Notes under the pieces: model-generated
Told to the model about the DNA's origin: nothing
Database searches by the model: none
What the model saw: the letters and a program-made list of their open reading frames with translations, nothing else
Source of the DNA: Microbacterium hydrocarbonoxydans
Lineage (GTDB): Bacteria; Actinomycetota; Actinomycetes; Actinomycetales; Microbacteriaceae
DNA length: 64,000 bases
Assembly: GCF_011752045.1 (NCBI RefSeq)
Contig: NZ_JAAKXW010000003.1
Span: forward strand, 530,610 to 594,609
Direction: 5' to 3'
Translations under genes and position numbers: made by a program
Part shown: in pieces, positions 1 to 8,155 of the stretch
Layout of the letters: every line of letters starts with the position of its first letter
Numbering within the stretch: the first letter of the stretch is position 1

Positions 1-134
1 GGAATCGCTGACCTCCAAACCAACACAAACAAACTTCTGAATTTCTTTACTTCGGTTTGAGTGTGTGTCACAATCGTGGCTACGGCGGCCGCGATCACCG
101 AAGACGCGGCGCCGACAGGACGAAGGGGCCCGGA

Positions 135-896
135 ATGTACGCAGCCGAGCGACAGCAGCGCATCCTCGAGATGGCGCGCGCTGCGAGCCGCGTCGAGGTG
201 GCCGGCACGGCCGAGGCCCTGGACGTCACCCCGGAGACCATTCGCCGCGATCTCTCCGCGCTCGAGCGCCGCGGACTCCTGCGCCGCGTGCACGGCGGAG
301 CGATCCCGGTCGAGCGCCTCGAGGCCGAGCCGACGTTCGACGCACGCCTCGGCCGGCGCACCGAGGCGAAGCGGCGCATCGCGACTCGCGCCCTGGAGGA
401 GATCGCCGAGGGGGCGACCGTGCTCCTTGACGCCGGATCCACCACGCTCGCGATCGCCGAGGCGCTGCCGCCGGGACTCGCGCTCACCGTCGTGACCAAC
501 AGCCCGGCGATCGGCGCCCTGCTGGCCGCACGGCCGTCGATCGAGCTGCTGCAGCTGGGCGGTCGCGTCCGTCCGACCACCGGTGCGGCGGTCGGACCGT
601 GGACCGAGACGGCGCTGGCAGGCCTCCGCGTGGACGTGGCCTTCCTCGGTGCGAACGGCTTCGGTGCGACAACCGGCGCGACCACCCCCGACCACACCGA
701 GGCGGCCACCAAGAGCGCCATGCTCCGGGCCGGTCGCACGACCGTCGTCGTGGCGGATTCCAGCAAGGCCGACGCGGTGCAGCTGCACTGCTTCGCCACC
801 CTCGAGGAGGTCGACGTGCTCATCACCGACGCAGAGCTCGACGCCGACATCGCCGAGGAGATCCGCGCCGTCGGCCCGAAGGTGGTGCTCGCATGA
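135..896 (+). CDS. DeoR-family transcriptional repressor, likely fructose operon regulator
   Basis: 253-residue DeoR-type regulator. Residues 3-58 form the N-terminal winged helix, with the family-typical stretch TPETIRRDLSALERRGLL. The C-terminal domain (about 75-250) is the sugar-phosphate sensor fold, including a DAGSTT loop and a late VVVADSSK segment. The frame is open from a GTG at 57, but the ATG at 135 is preceded by GAAGGGG at the correct distance and gives the usual family length. It overlaps the next gene, fruK, by four bases (ATGA), so the two are translationally coupled. By position it probably represses this operon and responds to a phosphorylated fructose intermediate; that role is inferred from context. 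The AT-rich bases 1-60 probably hold its promoter and operator. Confidence 0.9.
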   Translation: MYAAERQQRILEMARAASRVEVAGTAEALDVTPETIRRDLSALERRGLLRRVHGGAIPVERLEAEPTFDARLGRRTEAKRRIATRALEEIAEGATVLLDAGSTTLAIAEALPPGLALTVVTNSPAIGALLAARPSIELLQLGGRVRPTTGAAVGPWTETALAGLRVDVAFLGANGFGATTGATTPDHTEAATKSAMLRAGRTTVVVADSSKADAVQLHCFATLEEVDVLITDAELDADIAEEIRAVGPKVVLA

Positions 897-1846
897 TCGT
901 CGCGCTGACCCCCAATCCCAGCATCGATCGCGCGGTCGCCGTCGATGCGCTCACGCGCGGCAGGGTGCTGCGCGCCGAGTCCAGCCGCATCGACCCGGGA
1001 GGCAAGGGCGTCAACGTCGCACGCGCGCTGACCGCCATGGGCGCGGATGCCGTCGCCGTGATTCCGGTCGGCGGTCCCGAGGGCGCACTCCTCGACGCCC
1101 TGCTGGATGCCGCCGGAGTGGCGCGCCGCGCCGTGACCGTCTCCGGCGCGATCCGCATGAACACGAGCATCCTCGAACCCGACGGCACCACCACCAAGCT
1201 CAACGAGCCGGGTCCGCTTCTCACCGCCGCCGAGGCCGACGCGCTGCTCGACGCCACGCTCGACGAGGCGGTCGCACGCGGGGCCTCCTGGGTCGCCGGC
1301 TGCGGCAGCCTGCCCCCCGGCGCACCGGCGGACCTCTACGCGGGGCTCGTCGAAAGGGCGCGCGCCCGCGGCATCCGCGTGGTCGTCGATTCTTCCGGTG
1401 AGCCGTTCGCGGCCGCCGTCGGCGCCCGCCCCACCCTCGTGAAGCCCAACCGCGAGGAGCTCGCCGAACTGGCCGGCCGCGAGCTCGACACCCTCGGCGC
1501 GGTGATCGACGAGGCCAGGCGGCTCATCGCCGGCGGCATCGAGCTCGTCGCCGTGAGCCTCGGCCGCGACGGCGCCGTGCTCGTCGGCCCCGGCGTCCTC
1601 GCGCATGCGCGTGCCGTCATCACCGACCCCGTCTCGACGGTCGGCGCCGGCGACTGCATGCTCGCGGGCCTCCTGCACGGCCTCGAATCCGGCCTCGCAC
1701 CCGCCGACGCTCTCGCCGAGGGCGTGCGCTGGGGCGCGGCCGCCGTCCGGCTGCCCGGCAGCCAGGTGCCCTCGCCGGCCGATCTCGACGGCATCCACGT
1801 CGAGCTCGCCCACGACCTCGACCCCACGCTTCCCGTCCGCGACTGA
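893..1846 (+). CDS. fruK: 1-phosphofructokinase
   Basis: 317-residue PfkB-family sugar kinase. It should phosphorylate fructose 1-phosphate, delivered by the PTS, to fructose 1,6-bisphosphate in the cytoplasm. The N-terminus MIVALTPNPSIDR is typical of 1-phosphofructokinases. The substrate-binding GGKGVNVARAL motif lies near residue 33. The PfkB signature 2, STVGAGDCMLAG, with the catalytic Asp, is near residue 250. The ATG at 893 overlaps the stop of the upstream regulator, and fruA follows after 36 bases. Tagatose 6-phosphate kinase is a related activity, but the neighbouring fructose transporter favours fructose 1-phosphate. Confidence 0.93.
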   Translation: MIVALTPNPSIDRAVAVDALTRGRVLRAESSRIDPGGKGVNVARALTAMGADAVAVIPVGGPEGALLDALLDAAGVARRAVTVSGAIRMNTSILEPDGTTTKLNEPGPLLTAAEADALLDATLDEAVARGASWVAGCGSLPPGAPADLYAGLVERARARGIRVVVDSSGEPFAAAVGARPTLVKPNREELAELAGRELDTLGAVIDEARRLIAGGIELVAVSLGRDGAVLVGPGVLAHARAVITDPVSTVGAGDCMLAGLLHGLESGLAPADALAEGVRWGAAAVRLPGSQVPSPADLDGIHVELAHDLDPTLPVRD

Positions 1847-1882
1847 CCGCGGGCCGCACTCTCCCCCACGAAAGGAACCGAA

Positions 1883-3982
1883 ATGCCACTGATCGAAGAA
1901 GAGCAGGTGGTCCTCGAGCTCACCGGCGCCGACCGGCACGAGGCCACGCGAGCGCTGGCCGAGCGCCTGGTCGCCACCGGCCGATGCACCGACCTCGAGG
2001 CGTTCCTCGCCGACGTCCGCGAGCGCGAGACCAAGATGGCCACCGGACTCCCCGGCGGCATCGGCATCCCGCACGCCCGCAGCGCCGCGATCACCGAGCC
2101 CTCCCTCGTGTTCGGCCGTACCCTCGACGGCATCGACTGGGGAGCGAAGGACGGCCCCGCCCGGCTGGTGTTCCTCATCGCCGCCCCGGTCGACGGCGGC
2201 GATGCGCACATGCAGATGCTGCCGAAGCTCGCCCGCGCGCTGATGCGCGAGGACTTCCGCGAGGCCCTGCTCGGCGCGACCACCGAGGCCGAGGTCGTCG
2301 AGATCGTCGGACAGCACGTCCAGCTCGACGCACCGAAGGCCGCGGAGCCGAAGGCGGCGGAGACCCCGGCGTCCGAGCCGGTGGCGGATGCCGCGGCCCC
2401 CGCTGCGCCCTCGGCCGCTGGATCCACCTCTCGCCCGCTTCGCTTCGTCGGGGTGACGTCCTGCCCGACCGGCATCGCGCACACGTACATGGCGGCCGAG
2501 GCGCTCGAGCGGGCCGCCGCGGCGGCAGGGCACTCGATCAAGGTCGAGACGCAGGGCTCGGCAGGCTCGACCCCGCTGACCGCGGCGGAGATCGCCGAGG
2601 CGGACGCCGTGATCTTCGCCCACGACCTCGAAGTGAAGGACCGCGGTCGATTCGCCGGCAAGCCGACCGTCGACGTCGGCGTGAAGCGGGCCATCTCCGA
2701 CGGCCCCCAGCTCGTCGCGCAGGCGGCCGACCTCGCGGCCGAGTGGGCCGCCGACCCGTCCAAGGCCGCCGCGGCGAGTGCCGGAGCCGCCGCCTCGGCC
2801 GGAGGACTGACCACCAAGGTCGACGAGGGCGCCAAGTGGGGCACGAAGCTGCGGCAGTGGCTGATGACCGGTGTCTCCTACATGATCCCGTTCGTCGCCG
2901 CCGGCGGCATCCTCATCGCCCTCTCGTTCATGCTGTCCCAGATCGCCCTCGGCGAGCAGGGCGCCATCGAGATCGTGAAGTACAACCTCACCTCCGGTGA
3001 CGCGTACGACATCGCGCAGAACTTCAACCCGGTGAGCCTCACCTCGTGGGCCGCACTGCTCTTCGTGATCGGCGCCGCCTCGTTCGGGTTCCTCGTGCCG
3101 ATCCTCTCCGGATTCATCGCCTTCGGCATCGCCGACCGCCCCGGCCTCGTGCCGGGCATCGTCGGCGGCGCCATCGCCTCGACCATGAACGCCGGCTTCC
3201 TCGGCGGCATCGTCACCGGTCTGCTCGCCGGTTTCGTCGCCCGCTGGATCTCGAGCTGGAAGGTCCACAAGGGCGTCCGCGGCGTCATGCCGGTGGTCGT
3301 CATCCCGCTGCTCTCCACCCTCATCATGGCGGGCCTGTTCATCACCCTGCTCGGCCGCCCCATCGTCGCTCTGATGAACGCCATGAACGACGGGCTCAAC
3401 GGCCTCACCGGCGGCGGCGCCCTCGTGCTCGGGCTCATCCTCGGCGCGATGATGGGCTTCGACCTCGGCGGGCCCGTCAACAAGGTCGCCTACGGCTTCG
3501 CCACCGCCGGGCTCGCGAGCGCCGGTGCCGCGACCGATGCCCCGCAGCTCAAGATCATGGCAGCGGTCATGGCCGCCGGCATGGTCGCCCCGCTCGCGAT
3601 GGCCCTCGCGACGACCCTGCGGGCGAAGCTCTTCTCCGAGCCGGAGCAGGAGAACGGCAAGGCGGCGTGGCTGCTCGGCGCCTCGTTCATCTCGGAGGGC
3701 GCGATCCCGTTCGCGGCCGCCGACCCGGTGCGCGTCATCGTGGCGTCCGTGATCGGCTCGTCGGTCACCGGCGGCCTGGCGATGCTGTTCGGCGCGACGC
3801 TGCGCGCCCCGCACGGCGGCATCTGGGTGCTCCCGCTGATCGGACAGCCGCTGCTGTTCCTCCTCGCCCTCGTCATCGGCGTGGTGATCATGGCGGTCAT
3901 CGTCATCGCGCTGAAGTCGCTCGCGCAGAAGCGGGCGATCGCCACGGCCCGCCAGGACACCGCCGAGACTGTCGCCGCCTGA
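1883..3982 (+). CDS. fruA: PTS fructose transporter subunit IIABC
   Basis: 699-residue fused PTS permease. The IIA domain (residues 1-150) carries the phosphorylatable His64 in GIGIPHAR. An Ala/Pro-rich linker follows. The IIB domain (about 185-285) begins VGVTSCPTGIAHTYMAAEAL with the phosphocysteine at Cys194. The IIC membrane domain occupies about 330-690 with multiple hydrophobic helices and the FDLGGPVNK segment. It imports fructose and phosphorylates it at C1. An AAAGGAACCG stretch precedes the ATG. It sits between fruK and the genes for the general PTS proteins, so the operon encodes the whole fructose phosphorelay. Confidence 0.95.
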   Translation: MPLIEEEQVVLELTGADRHEATRALAERLVATGRCTDLEAFLADVRERETKMATGLPGGIGIPHARSAAITEPSLVFGRTLDGIDWGAKDGPARLVFLIAAPVDGGDAHMQMLPKLARALMREDFREALLGATTEAEVVEIVGQHVQLDAPKAAEPKAAETPASEPVADAAAPAAPSAAGSTSRPLRFVGVTSCPTGIAHTYMAAEALERAAAAAGHSIKVETQGSAGSTPLTAAEIAEADAVIFAHDLEVKDRGRFAGKPTVDVGVKRAISDGPQLVAQAADLAAEWAADPSKAAAASAGAAASAGGLTTKVDEGAKWGTKLRQWLMTGVSYMIPFVAAGGILIALSFMLSQIALGEQGAIEIVKYNLTSGDAYDIAQNFNPVSLTSWAALLFVIGAASFGFLVPILSGFIAFGIADRPGLVPGIVGGAIASTMNAGFLGGIVTGLLAGFVARWISSWKVHKGVRGVMPVVVIPLLSTLIMAGLFITLLGRPIVALMNAMNDGLNGLTGGGALVLGLILGAMMGFDLGGPVNKVAYGFATAGLASAGAATDAPQLKIMAAVMAAGMVAPLAMALATTLRAKLFSEPEQENGKAAWLLGASFISEGAIPFAAADPVRVIVASVIGSSVTGGLAMLFGATLRAPHGGIWVLPLIGQPLLFLLALVIGVVIMAVIVIALKSLAQKRAIATARQDTAETVAA

Positions 3983-4030
3983 TCCGGCGGCACTACGATT
4001 CGATTCACTGAACCTCAAGGAGACATCATC

Positions 4031-4300
4031 ATGGCAACCCGCACCGTCACCATCGCCTCGTCCGTCGGTCTGCACGCCCGTCCCGCCGCGCTCTTCGTCG
4101 AAGCTGCCGCGGAGTCCGGCCTCGACGTCACGATCGGCCGCCCCGGCGAAGAGGCCGTCGACGCCGGCAGCATCCTCGGTGTCATGGCGCTCGGCGCCAC
4201 GCACGGCGAGGAGGTCGTGCTGACCGCCGAAGGCGACGGCGCCGACGCCGTGCTCGACCGGCTGGTCGAGCTGCTCTCGACGGACCTGGACGCGGAGTAA
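4031..4300 (+). CDS. ptsH: phosphocarrier protein HPr
   Basis: 89-residue HPr. The active-site histidine is His15 in SSVGLHARPAA. The regulatory-serine region is present as DAGSILGVMALG (Ser47), although HPr-kinase control is not established for this lineage. It passes phosphate from enzyme I to the IIA domain of FruA. It lies 48 bases after fruA with an AAGGAGA ribosome site and is followed two bases later by ptsI. General PTS genes inside a fructose operon suggest that fructose may be the main PTS substrate of this strain. Confidence 0.95.
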   Translation: MATRTVTIASSVGLHARPAALFVEAAAESGLDVTIGRPGEEAVDAGSILGVMALGATHGEEVVLTAEGDGADAVLDRLVELLSTDLDAE

Positions 4301-4302
4301 CG

Positions 4303-5991
4303 ATGTCGGCGACCGGCTCGGGGCTGCGGCAGGGCATCGGGGTCAGCCCGGGCAGCGCGTACGGTCCGGTGGTGCAGGTCGCACCGCCGGTCCGGCCGCC
4401 GGCGAACGAGCCGGCGCCCGCCGATGCGGACGCAGCCCGCGACCAGGTCACGGCCGCCTTCGCTTCGGTAGCCGCCGCGCTGGACGAGAAGGCCGGCCGC
4501 GTGCACGACACCGCGCAGAGCATCCTGAAGGCGACCGCGATGATCGCCCGCGATCGCTCGCTGCTGAAGTCCGCCCACGCGCAGCTCGAGGCCGGTCGCG
4601 GTCCCGCCACGGCGATCGCGGCGGCCGTCGAGGAGTTCGCGGCGAAGTTCGAGGCCCTGGGCGGGTACTTCGCAGAGCGCGTCGCCGATCTGCGCGATGT
4701 CGGCTCCCGGGCGATCGCCACGGTGCTCGGCGTACCCGTGCCCGGGGTTCCCGACTTCGACGAGCCGAGCATCATCGTCGCCGAAGACCTCGCCCCCGCC
4801 GAGACGGCCACGCTGGACCGCGCCCTCGTGGCGGGGATCGTCACCCAGGGCGGCGGGCGCACCAGCCACACCGCCATCCTCGCCGCGCAGATGGGCATCC
4901 CCGCCGTCGTGCAGCTGGCGGGTGCCACCGAGATCGACGCGGGGACGCCGATCGCGATCGACGGAGACTCCGGCGAGGTCATGATCGCCCCCGACCCGGA
5001 GTTCGTCGAGGCCCAGCGCGTGCGCCGCGAGCGCCGGGCGGCGGCCCTCGCCGCCTCCTCCGGACCGGGTCGCACGGCCGACGGCCTGCACATCGCGCTG
5101 CTGGCCAACATCGGCGGGGTGGAGGATGCCGTGCTGGCGGCGGCCCAGGACCTCGAGGGAGTCGGCCTGTTCCGCACCGAGTTCGTCTTCCTGTCCGCCG
5201 ATCGGGCGCCGACCGTCGAAGAGCAGACCGAGATCTACCGGCAGGTGTTCGAGCCGTTCGGCGAGCGGCGCGTCGTCGTGCGCACGCTCGACGCGGGCGC
5301 CGACAAGCCGCTGACGTTCGCGGATCTCGGCCCCGAGGAGAACCCGGCCCTCGGCCGGCGCGGCCTCCGGCTCTCCGCCGAGCGTCCCGAGCTGCTCGAT
5401 GCCCAGCTCGAGGCCCTCGCGAACGCCGCGCGCTCCACCGGTGCCGACGTGCGCGTGATGGCGCCGATGGTCGCCACGGTCGAGGAGGCCGCCTGGTTCG
5501 CCCGCCGCGTCTACGAGAACGGGCTCGCGAAGGCGGGCGTCATGATCGAGGTGCCCGGGGCCGCGCTGCGCGCCGCCCACGTGCTGGGAGAGGTCGACTT
5601 CGGCAGCCTCGGCACCAACGACCTCGCGCAGTACACGATGGCCGCCGATCGGATGCAGGGGGAGCTCTCCGACCTGCTCGATCCGTGGCAGCCGGCGGTG
5701 CTCGACGTGATCGCCGCCGCGGCCGAGGGTGCCAGGGGCGCCGGGAAGCCGATCGGCGTGTGCGGAGAGTCGGCCGGAGATCCGCTGCTGGCGCTCGTGC
5801 TCGTCGGTCTCGGCGTGACCAGCCTCTCCATGGCGCCGGGGAAGGTGCCGGCCGTGCGTCTCGCGCTGGCCGCGCACTCGCAGCTCGAATGCCAGCGTCT
5901 CGCCGCGGCCGCGCGCGAGGCCCGCACGGCCGCCGAGGCACGGGAGGCTGTGCGCTCGCAGGCATCCGCCGCGGTCGCCGAGCTGCTCTGA
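4303..5991 (+). CDS. ptsI: phosphoenolpyruvate-protein phosphotransferase (PTS enzyme I)
   Basis: 562-residue enzyme I, the first step of the phosphorelay from phosphoenolpyruvate to HPr. The phosphorylated histidine is His189 in GGGRTSHTAILAAQMG. The C-terminal PEP-binding barrel shows the FRTEFVF and GSLGTNDLAQY segments and the active-site cysteine near residue 487 in GVCGESAGDP. Its length matches the family. It is the last gene of the operon; two hairpins follow at 6025-6097 and 6190-6222. Confidence 0.95.
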   Translation: MSATGSGLRQGIGVSPGSAYGPVVQVAPPVRPPANEPAPADADAARDQVTAAFASVAAALDEKAGRVHDTAQSILKATAMIARDRSLLKSAHAQLEAGRGPATAIAAAVEEFAAKFEALGGYFAERVADLRDVGSRAIATVLGVPVPGVPDFDEPSIIVAEDLAPAETATLDRALVAGIVTQGGGRTSHTAILAAQMGIPAVVQLAGATEIDAGTPIAIDGDSGEVMIAPDPEFVEAQRVRRERRAAALAASSGPGRTADGLHIALLANIGGVEDAVLAAAQDLEGVGLFRTEFVFLSADRAPTVEEQTEIYRQVFEPFGERRVVVRTLDAGADKPLTFADLGPEENPALGRRGLRLSAERPELLDAQLEALANAARSTGADVRVMAPMVATVEEAAWFARRVYENGLAKAGVMIEVPGAALRAAHVLGEVDFGSLGTNDLAQYTMAADRMQGELSDLLDPWQPAVLDVIAAAAEGARGAGKPIGVCGESAGDPLLALVLVGLGVTSLSMAPGKVPAVRLALAAHSQLECQRLAAAAREARTAAEAREAVRSQASAAVAELL

Positions 5992-6024
5992 CGCGCCGGG
6001 TCGCGGCAACCGCCTTCTCGTCGT

Positions 6025-6097
6025 TCGGGAGGAGAACACGCGTTCGGGCTGAGGAATCCCGAGGAATCCTCCGCCCGAGCGTGCGAACTCCTCCCGA
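6025..6097. repeat. large imperfect hairpin element after ptsI
   Basis: Arms of 25 bases at 6025-6049 and 6073-6097 are inverted complements with a few mismatches, all ending in TCGGGAGGAG / CTCCTCCCGA. The 23-base loop contains GAGGAATCC twice (6051-6059 and 6061-6069). It lies in the non-coding stretch downstream of ptsI. It is too long and lacks the T-run of a simple terminator, so it may be a REP-like palindromic element or an mRNA-end stabiliser. Confidence 0.6.
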
Positions 6098-6189
6098 GGT
6101 GCGTTCAGGACGCGGATGCTCACGAGGGGCGAGGCGAACCTCTTCGTCAGAGTCGAGGCCAGGCGCCCGGTGGTCGCGCCCCCCGAAGA

Positions 6190-6222
6190 CGAGAAGGCCC
6201 CGCACACGGCGGGGCCTTCTCG
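6190..6222. terminator. hairpin terminator between ptsI and tRNA-Ala
   Basis: A perfect 14-bp stem (6190-6203 with 6209-6222) closes a five-base loop. It can end the minus-strand tRNA transcript and the plus-strand pts operon. No strong T-tract follows on either strand, as is common in high-GC actinobacteria. Confidence 0.75.
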
Positions 6223-6240
6223 AACTGTCTCAACACAGTG

Positions 6241-6313
6241 TGGAGCCTAGGAGATTCGAACTCCTGACATCCTGCTTGCAAAGCAGGCGCTCTACCAACT
6301 GAGCTAAGGCCCC
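6241..6313 (-). tRNA. tRNA-Ala (TGC)
   Basis: The reverse strand folds as a 73-base tRNA starting GGGGCCTTAGCTCAGTTGG. The anticodon stem-loop CTGCTTTGCAAGCAG exposes TGC. The T-arm contains GTTCGAATC. The acceptor stem GGGGCCT pairs with AGGCTCC, with one G-U pair. CCA is not encoded. It follows tRNA-Ile by 25 bases, the usual Ile-Ala pair found near gyrase genes in actinobacteria. Confidence 0.96.
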
Positions 6314-6338
6314 GGAGGGGATTTCTTGAGTTACAGGG

Positions 6339-6412
6339 TGGGGCTACCAGGACTTGAACCTGGGACCTCTTCATTATCAGTGAAGCGCTCTAACCGCCTG
6401 AGCTATAGCCCC
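6339..6412 (-). tRNA. tRNA-Ile (GAT)
   Basis: The reverse strand folds as a 74-base tRNA starting GGGGCTATAGCTCAGGCGG. The anticodon loop CTGATAA gives GAT, and the T-arm contains GTTCAAGTC. The acceptor stem GGGGCTA pairs with TAGCCCC. It is upstream of tRNA-Ala in the same orientation and probably co-transcribed with it. Confidence 0.96.
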
Positions 6413-6471
6413 GTCAACCTCCAAGACTTTACCGGAAGATCGCGAAGAATCCCAATCGAGGAGGGTGCACG

Positions 6472-6503
6472 ACGGATGCCGGGCGTTTCGTCCCGGCATC
6501 CGT
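6472..6503 (-). terminator. terminator of the sensor-regulator operon
   Basis: A 12-bp perfect stem (6472-6483 with 6492-6503) and eight-base loop lie seven bases past the stop codon of the DUF4097-like gene on the minus strand. Confidence 0.65.
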
Positions 6504-6509
6504 CCCCGT

Positions 6510-7454
6510 TCAGCTGCCCGGACGCAGCGTGACGGTGCCTGCGGAGACCGAGACGTCGATGGTGCGACGGGAGTCGGAGTCCTGGTCCAGCTCGTTGTCG
6601 AGGGTTCCTGCGGAGACGCTCTGCGTCACCCTGTAGCCGCCCTCCGGAACGGTGAGGTCCAGCTCGCCGGCGCTGACGTCGATCGTGGTGTCCGTGGGCG
6701 CGGTTCCGGTGAGCTCGACCGCGAGGTCTCCCGCCGAGACGCCGAAGACCGCGGTCTTCACGCCGTCGAGGAGGATGTCCGCGCCGCCCGCGCTGAGCTG
6801 GGCGTCCAGCACGGTCGCCGCTCCGTCGACGGTGAGATCCCCGGCCGTGACCTCCACGTCGAGCTCGTCGAACGTCCCGGAGACGGTGAGGCTCCCCGCG
6901 TTCAGCGTCAGCGACGCGTCGAGGCCGCCATCCTGCAGCTCCTCGGGGAGGGTCAGCACCACGGTCTCCTCGTCGTCGAACCAGTTCCCGAACCACCAGC
7001 CGAACCGCGTGTCCGGGCTGCGGACGAGGAGCTCGTCGTCGTCGCGCTCCAGCGTCCAGATGCGGCCCCGGCCGCTGGTGACCGCGAGCTCCGCCTCGGA
7101 GACGTCGCCGAACTCGACGCGGACATCGGACGCGTTGACGTCGAGGTCGAGACCGGAGATGCCCGTCACGTCGAGCGTCTGCACGGTGTCGGTGCGCACG
7201 AGGTCTCCGGACGCGGCCACCGCCGCCGTGGCTCCGGAGCCGAGCAGCGCGATCCCGCCGATCACCGCCGTGACGACGGTGATCGCCGTGGCTCCGGGGA
7301 TCCGCGAGGCGGACGCAGGATCCGCCGGGAGCGGCGGAGTGGCCGGCGGTGCGGACGGGGCCGGCGGGGTCGCCGGGGTCGCCGGCGGCGGGGTCAGCGG
7401 AGTGTGCCCGCCCTGCGTGCCGGTGACTTCGGGGGTCTGGTCTTCGGTGCTCAT
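6510..7454 (-). CDS. DUF4097-like membrane-anchored protein
   Basis: 314-residue protein. The N-terminal 45 residues are rich in Pro, Thr and Ala. One transmembrane helix lies at about residues 48-75 (ITVVTAVIGGIALLGSGATAAVAA). The rest is a repetitive beta-rich domain with recurring ...LDVNAS..., ...VSAGDL... and ...SVSAGT... strands, typical of DUF4097 putative adhesin domains. It overlaps the response regulator by four bases and is the last gene of a kinase-regulator operon. In LiaFSR-type systems a protein with this kind of domain modulates the kinase, so it may be an accessory regulator or target of the two-component system; that is inference. Confidence 0.8.
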   Translation of the reverse strand: MSTEDQTPEVTGTQGGHTPLTPPPATPATPPAPSAPPATPPLPADPASASRIPGATAITVVTAVIGGIALLGSGATAAVAASGDLVRTDTVQTLDVTGISGLDLDVNASDVRVEFGDVSEAELAVTSGRGRIWTLERDDDELLVRSPDTRFGWWFGNWFDDEETVVLTLPEELQDGGLDASLTLNAGSLTVSGTFDELDVEVTAGDLTVDGAATVLDAQLSAGGADILLDGVKTAVFGVSAGDLAVELTGTAPTDTTIDVSAGELDLTVPEGGYRVTQSVSAGTLDNELDQDSDSRRTIDVSVSAGTVTLRPGS

Positions 7455-8155
7455 CGTGTGGCTCCTGTCTGGCCGGCGGGAGGAGTGGTCCCGCCCGTGT
7501 TCTCGATGTGGGCGAGGGCGGCGAGCACGCGGCGGTTTCCCGACTCGTCCGGCTCGAGGCCCAGCTTCTGGAAGATGGAGGTGATGTGCTTCTCGACGCT
7601 CGCCTCGGAGAGGAAGAGGAGCGCGGCGATCGCCTGGTTCGACTTGCCCTCGGCGATGAGTGCGAGCACGGTGCGCTCGCGTTCGGTGAGCCGCAGCATC
7701 CGATCGTCCCGGTTCCGCCGCGTCAGCAGCTGCGCGACCACCTCGGGATCGAGCACCGTCGCCCCCTCGGCGATCCGCTGCACGGAGGCGAGGAACTCCG
7801 AGACGTCGGCGACCCTGTCCTTGAGCAGGTAGCCGAGAGGTCCGCTCTGCGCCGGTCCGCTCTGGGAGGCGATGAGATCCGAGGCGTAGCGCTCCTCGAC
7901 GTACTGCGAGAGCACGAGGAGGGGGAGCGCCGGGTTCGACGCTCGGAGGGCGAGCGCCGCACGGATGCCCTCGTCGGTGAAGGTCGGGGGGAGCCGCACG
8001 TCGAGGATGCAGAGCTCGGGCCTCTCCTCGGCGACCGCCTCGGTGAGGCCGTCGGTGTCGGGGAGGGCGGCGACGACCCGGTGGCCGGCGTCCTCGAGGA
8101 GGCGGACGAGTCCTTCCCGGAGGAGGACGCTGTCTTCGCAGATCAGGATGCGCAT
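7451..8155 (-). CDS. NarL/LuxR-family response regulator
   Basis: 234-residue two-component response regulator. The receiver domain (1-120) has the acidic pair near residues 7-8 (ICEDS) and the phosphoacceptor Asp52 in LCILDVRLPP. The C-terminal LuxR helix-turn-helix (about 165-225) begins LTERERTVLALIAEG and contains SVEKHITSIFQKLGL. GGAGGTG lies eight bases before the ATG. The start overlaps the end of the kinase gene, so the pair is co-translated. It probably activates this operon or envelope-stress genes; targets are unknown. Confidence 0.92.
   Translation of the reverse strand: MRILICEDSVLLREGLVRLLEDAGHRVVAALPDTDGLTEAVAEERPELCILDVRLPPTFTDEGIRAALALRASNPALPLLVLSQYVEERYASDLIASQSGPAQSGPLGYLLKDRVADVSEFLASVQRIAEGATVLDPEVVAQLLTRRNRDDRMLRLTERERTVLALIAEGKSNQAIAALLFLSEASVEKHITSIFQKLGLEPDESGNRRVLAALAHIENTGGTTPPAGQTGATR

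Noticed and set aside
95..4204. Minus-strand open frame of 1369 codons across the fructose operon
   Set aside because: Antisense of fruR-fruK-fruA-ptsH, which have clear motifs. Its composition (Arg/Gly/Asp-rich) is typical of GC-rich shadows.
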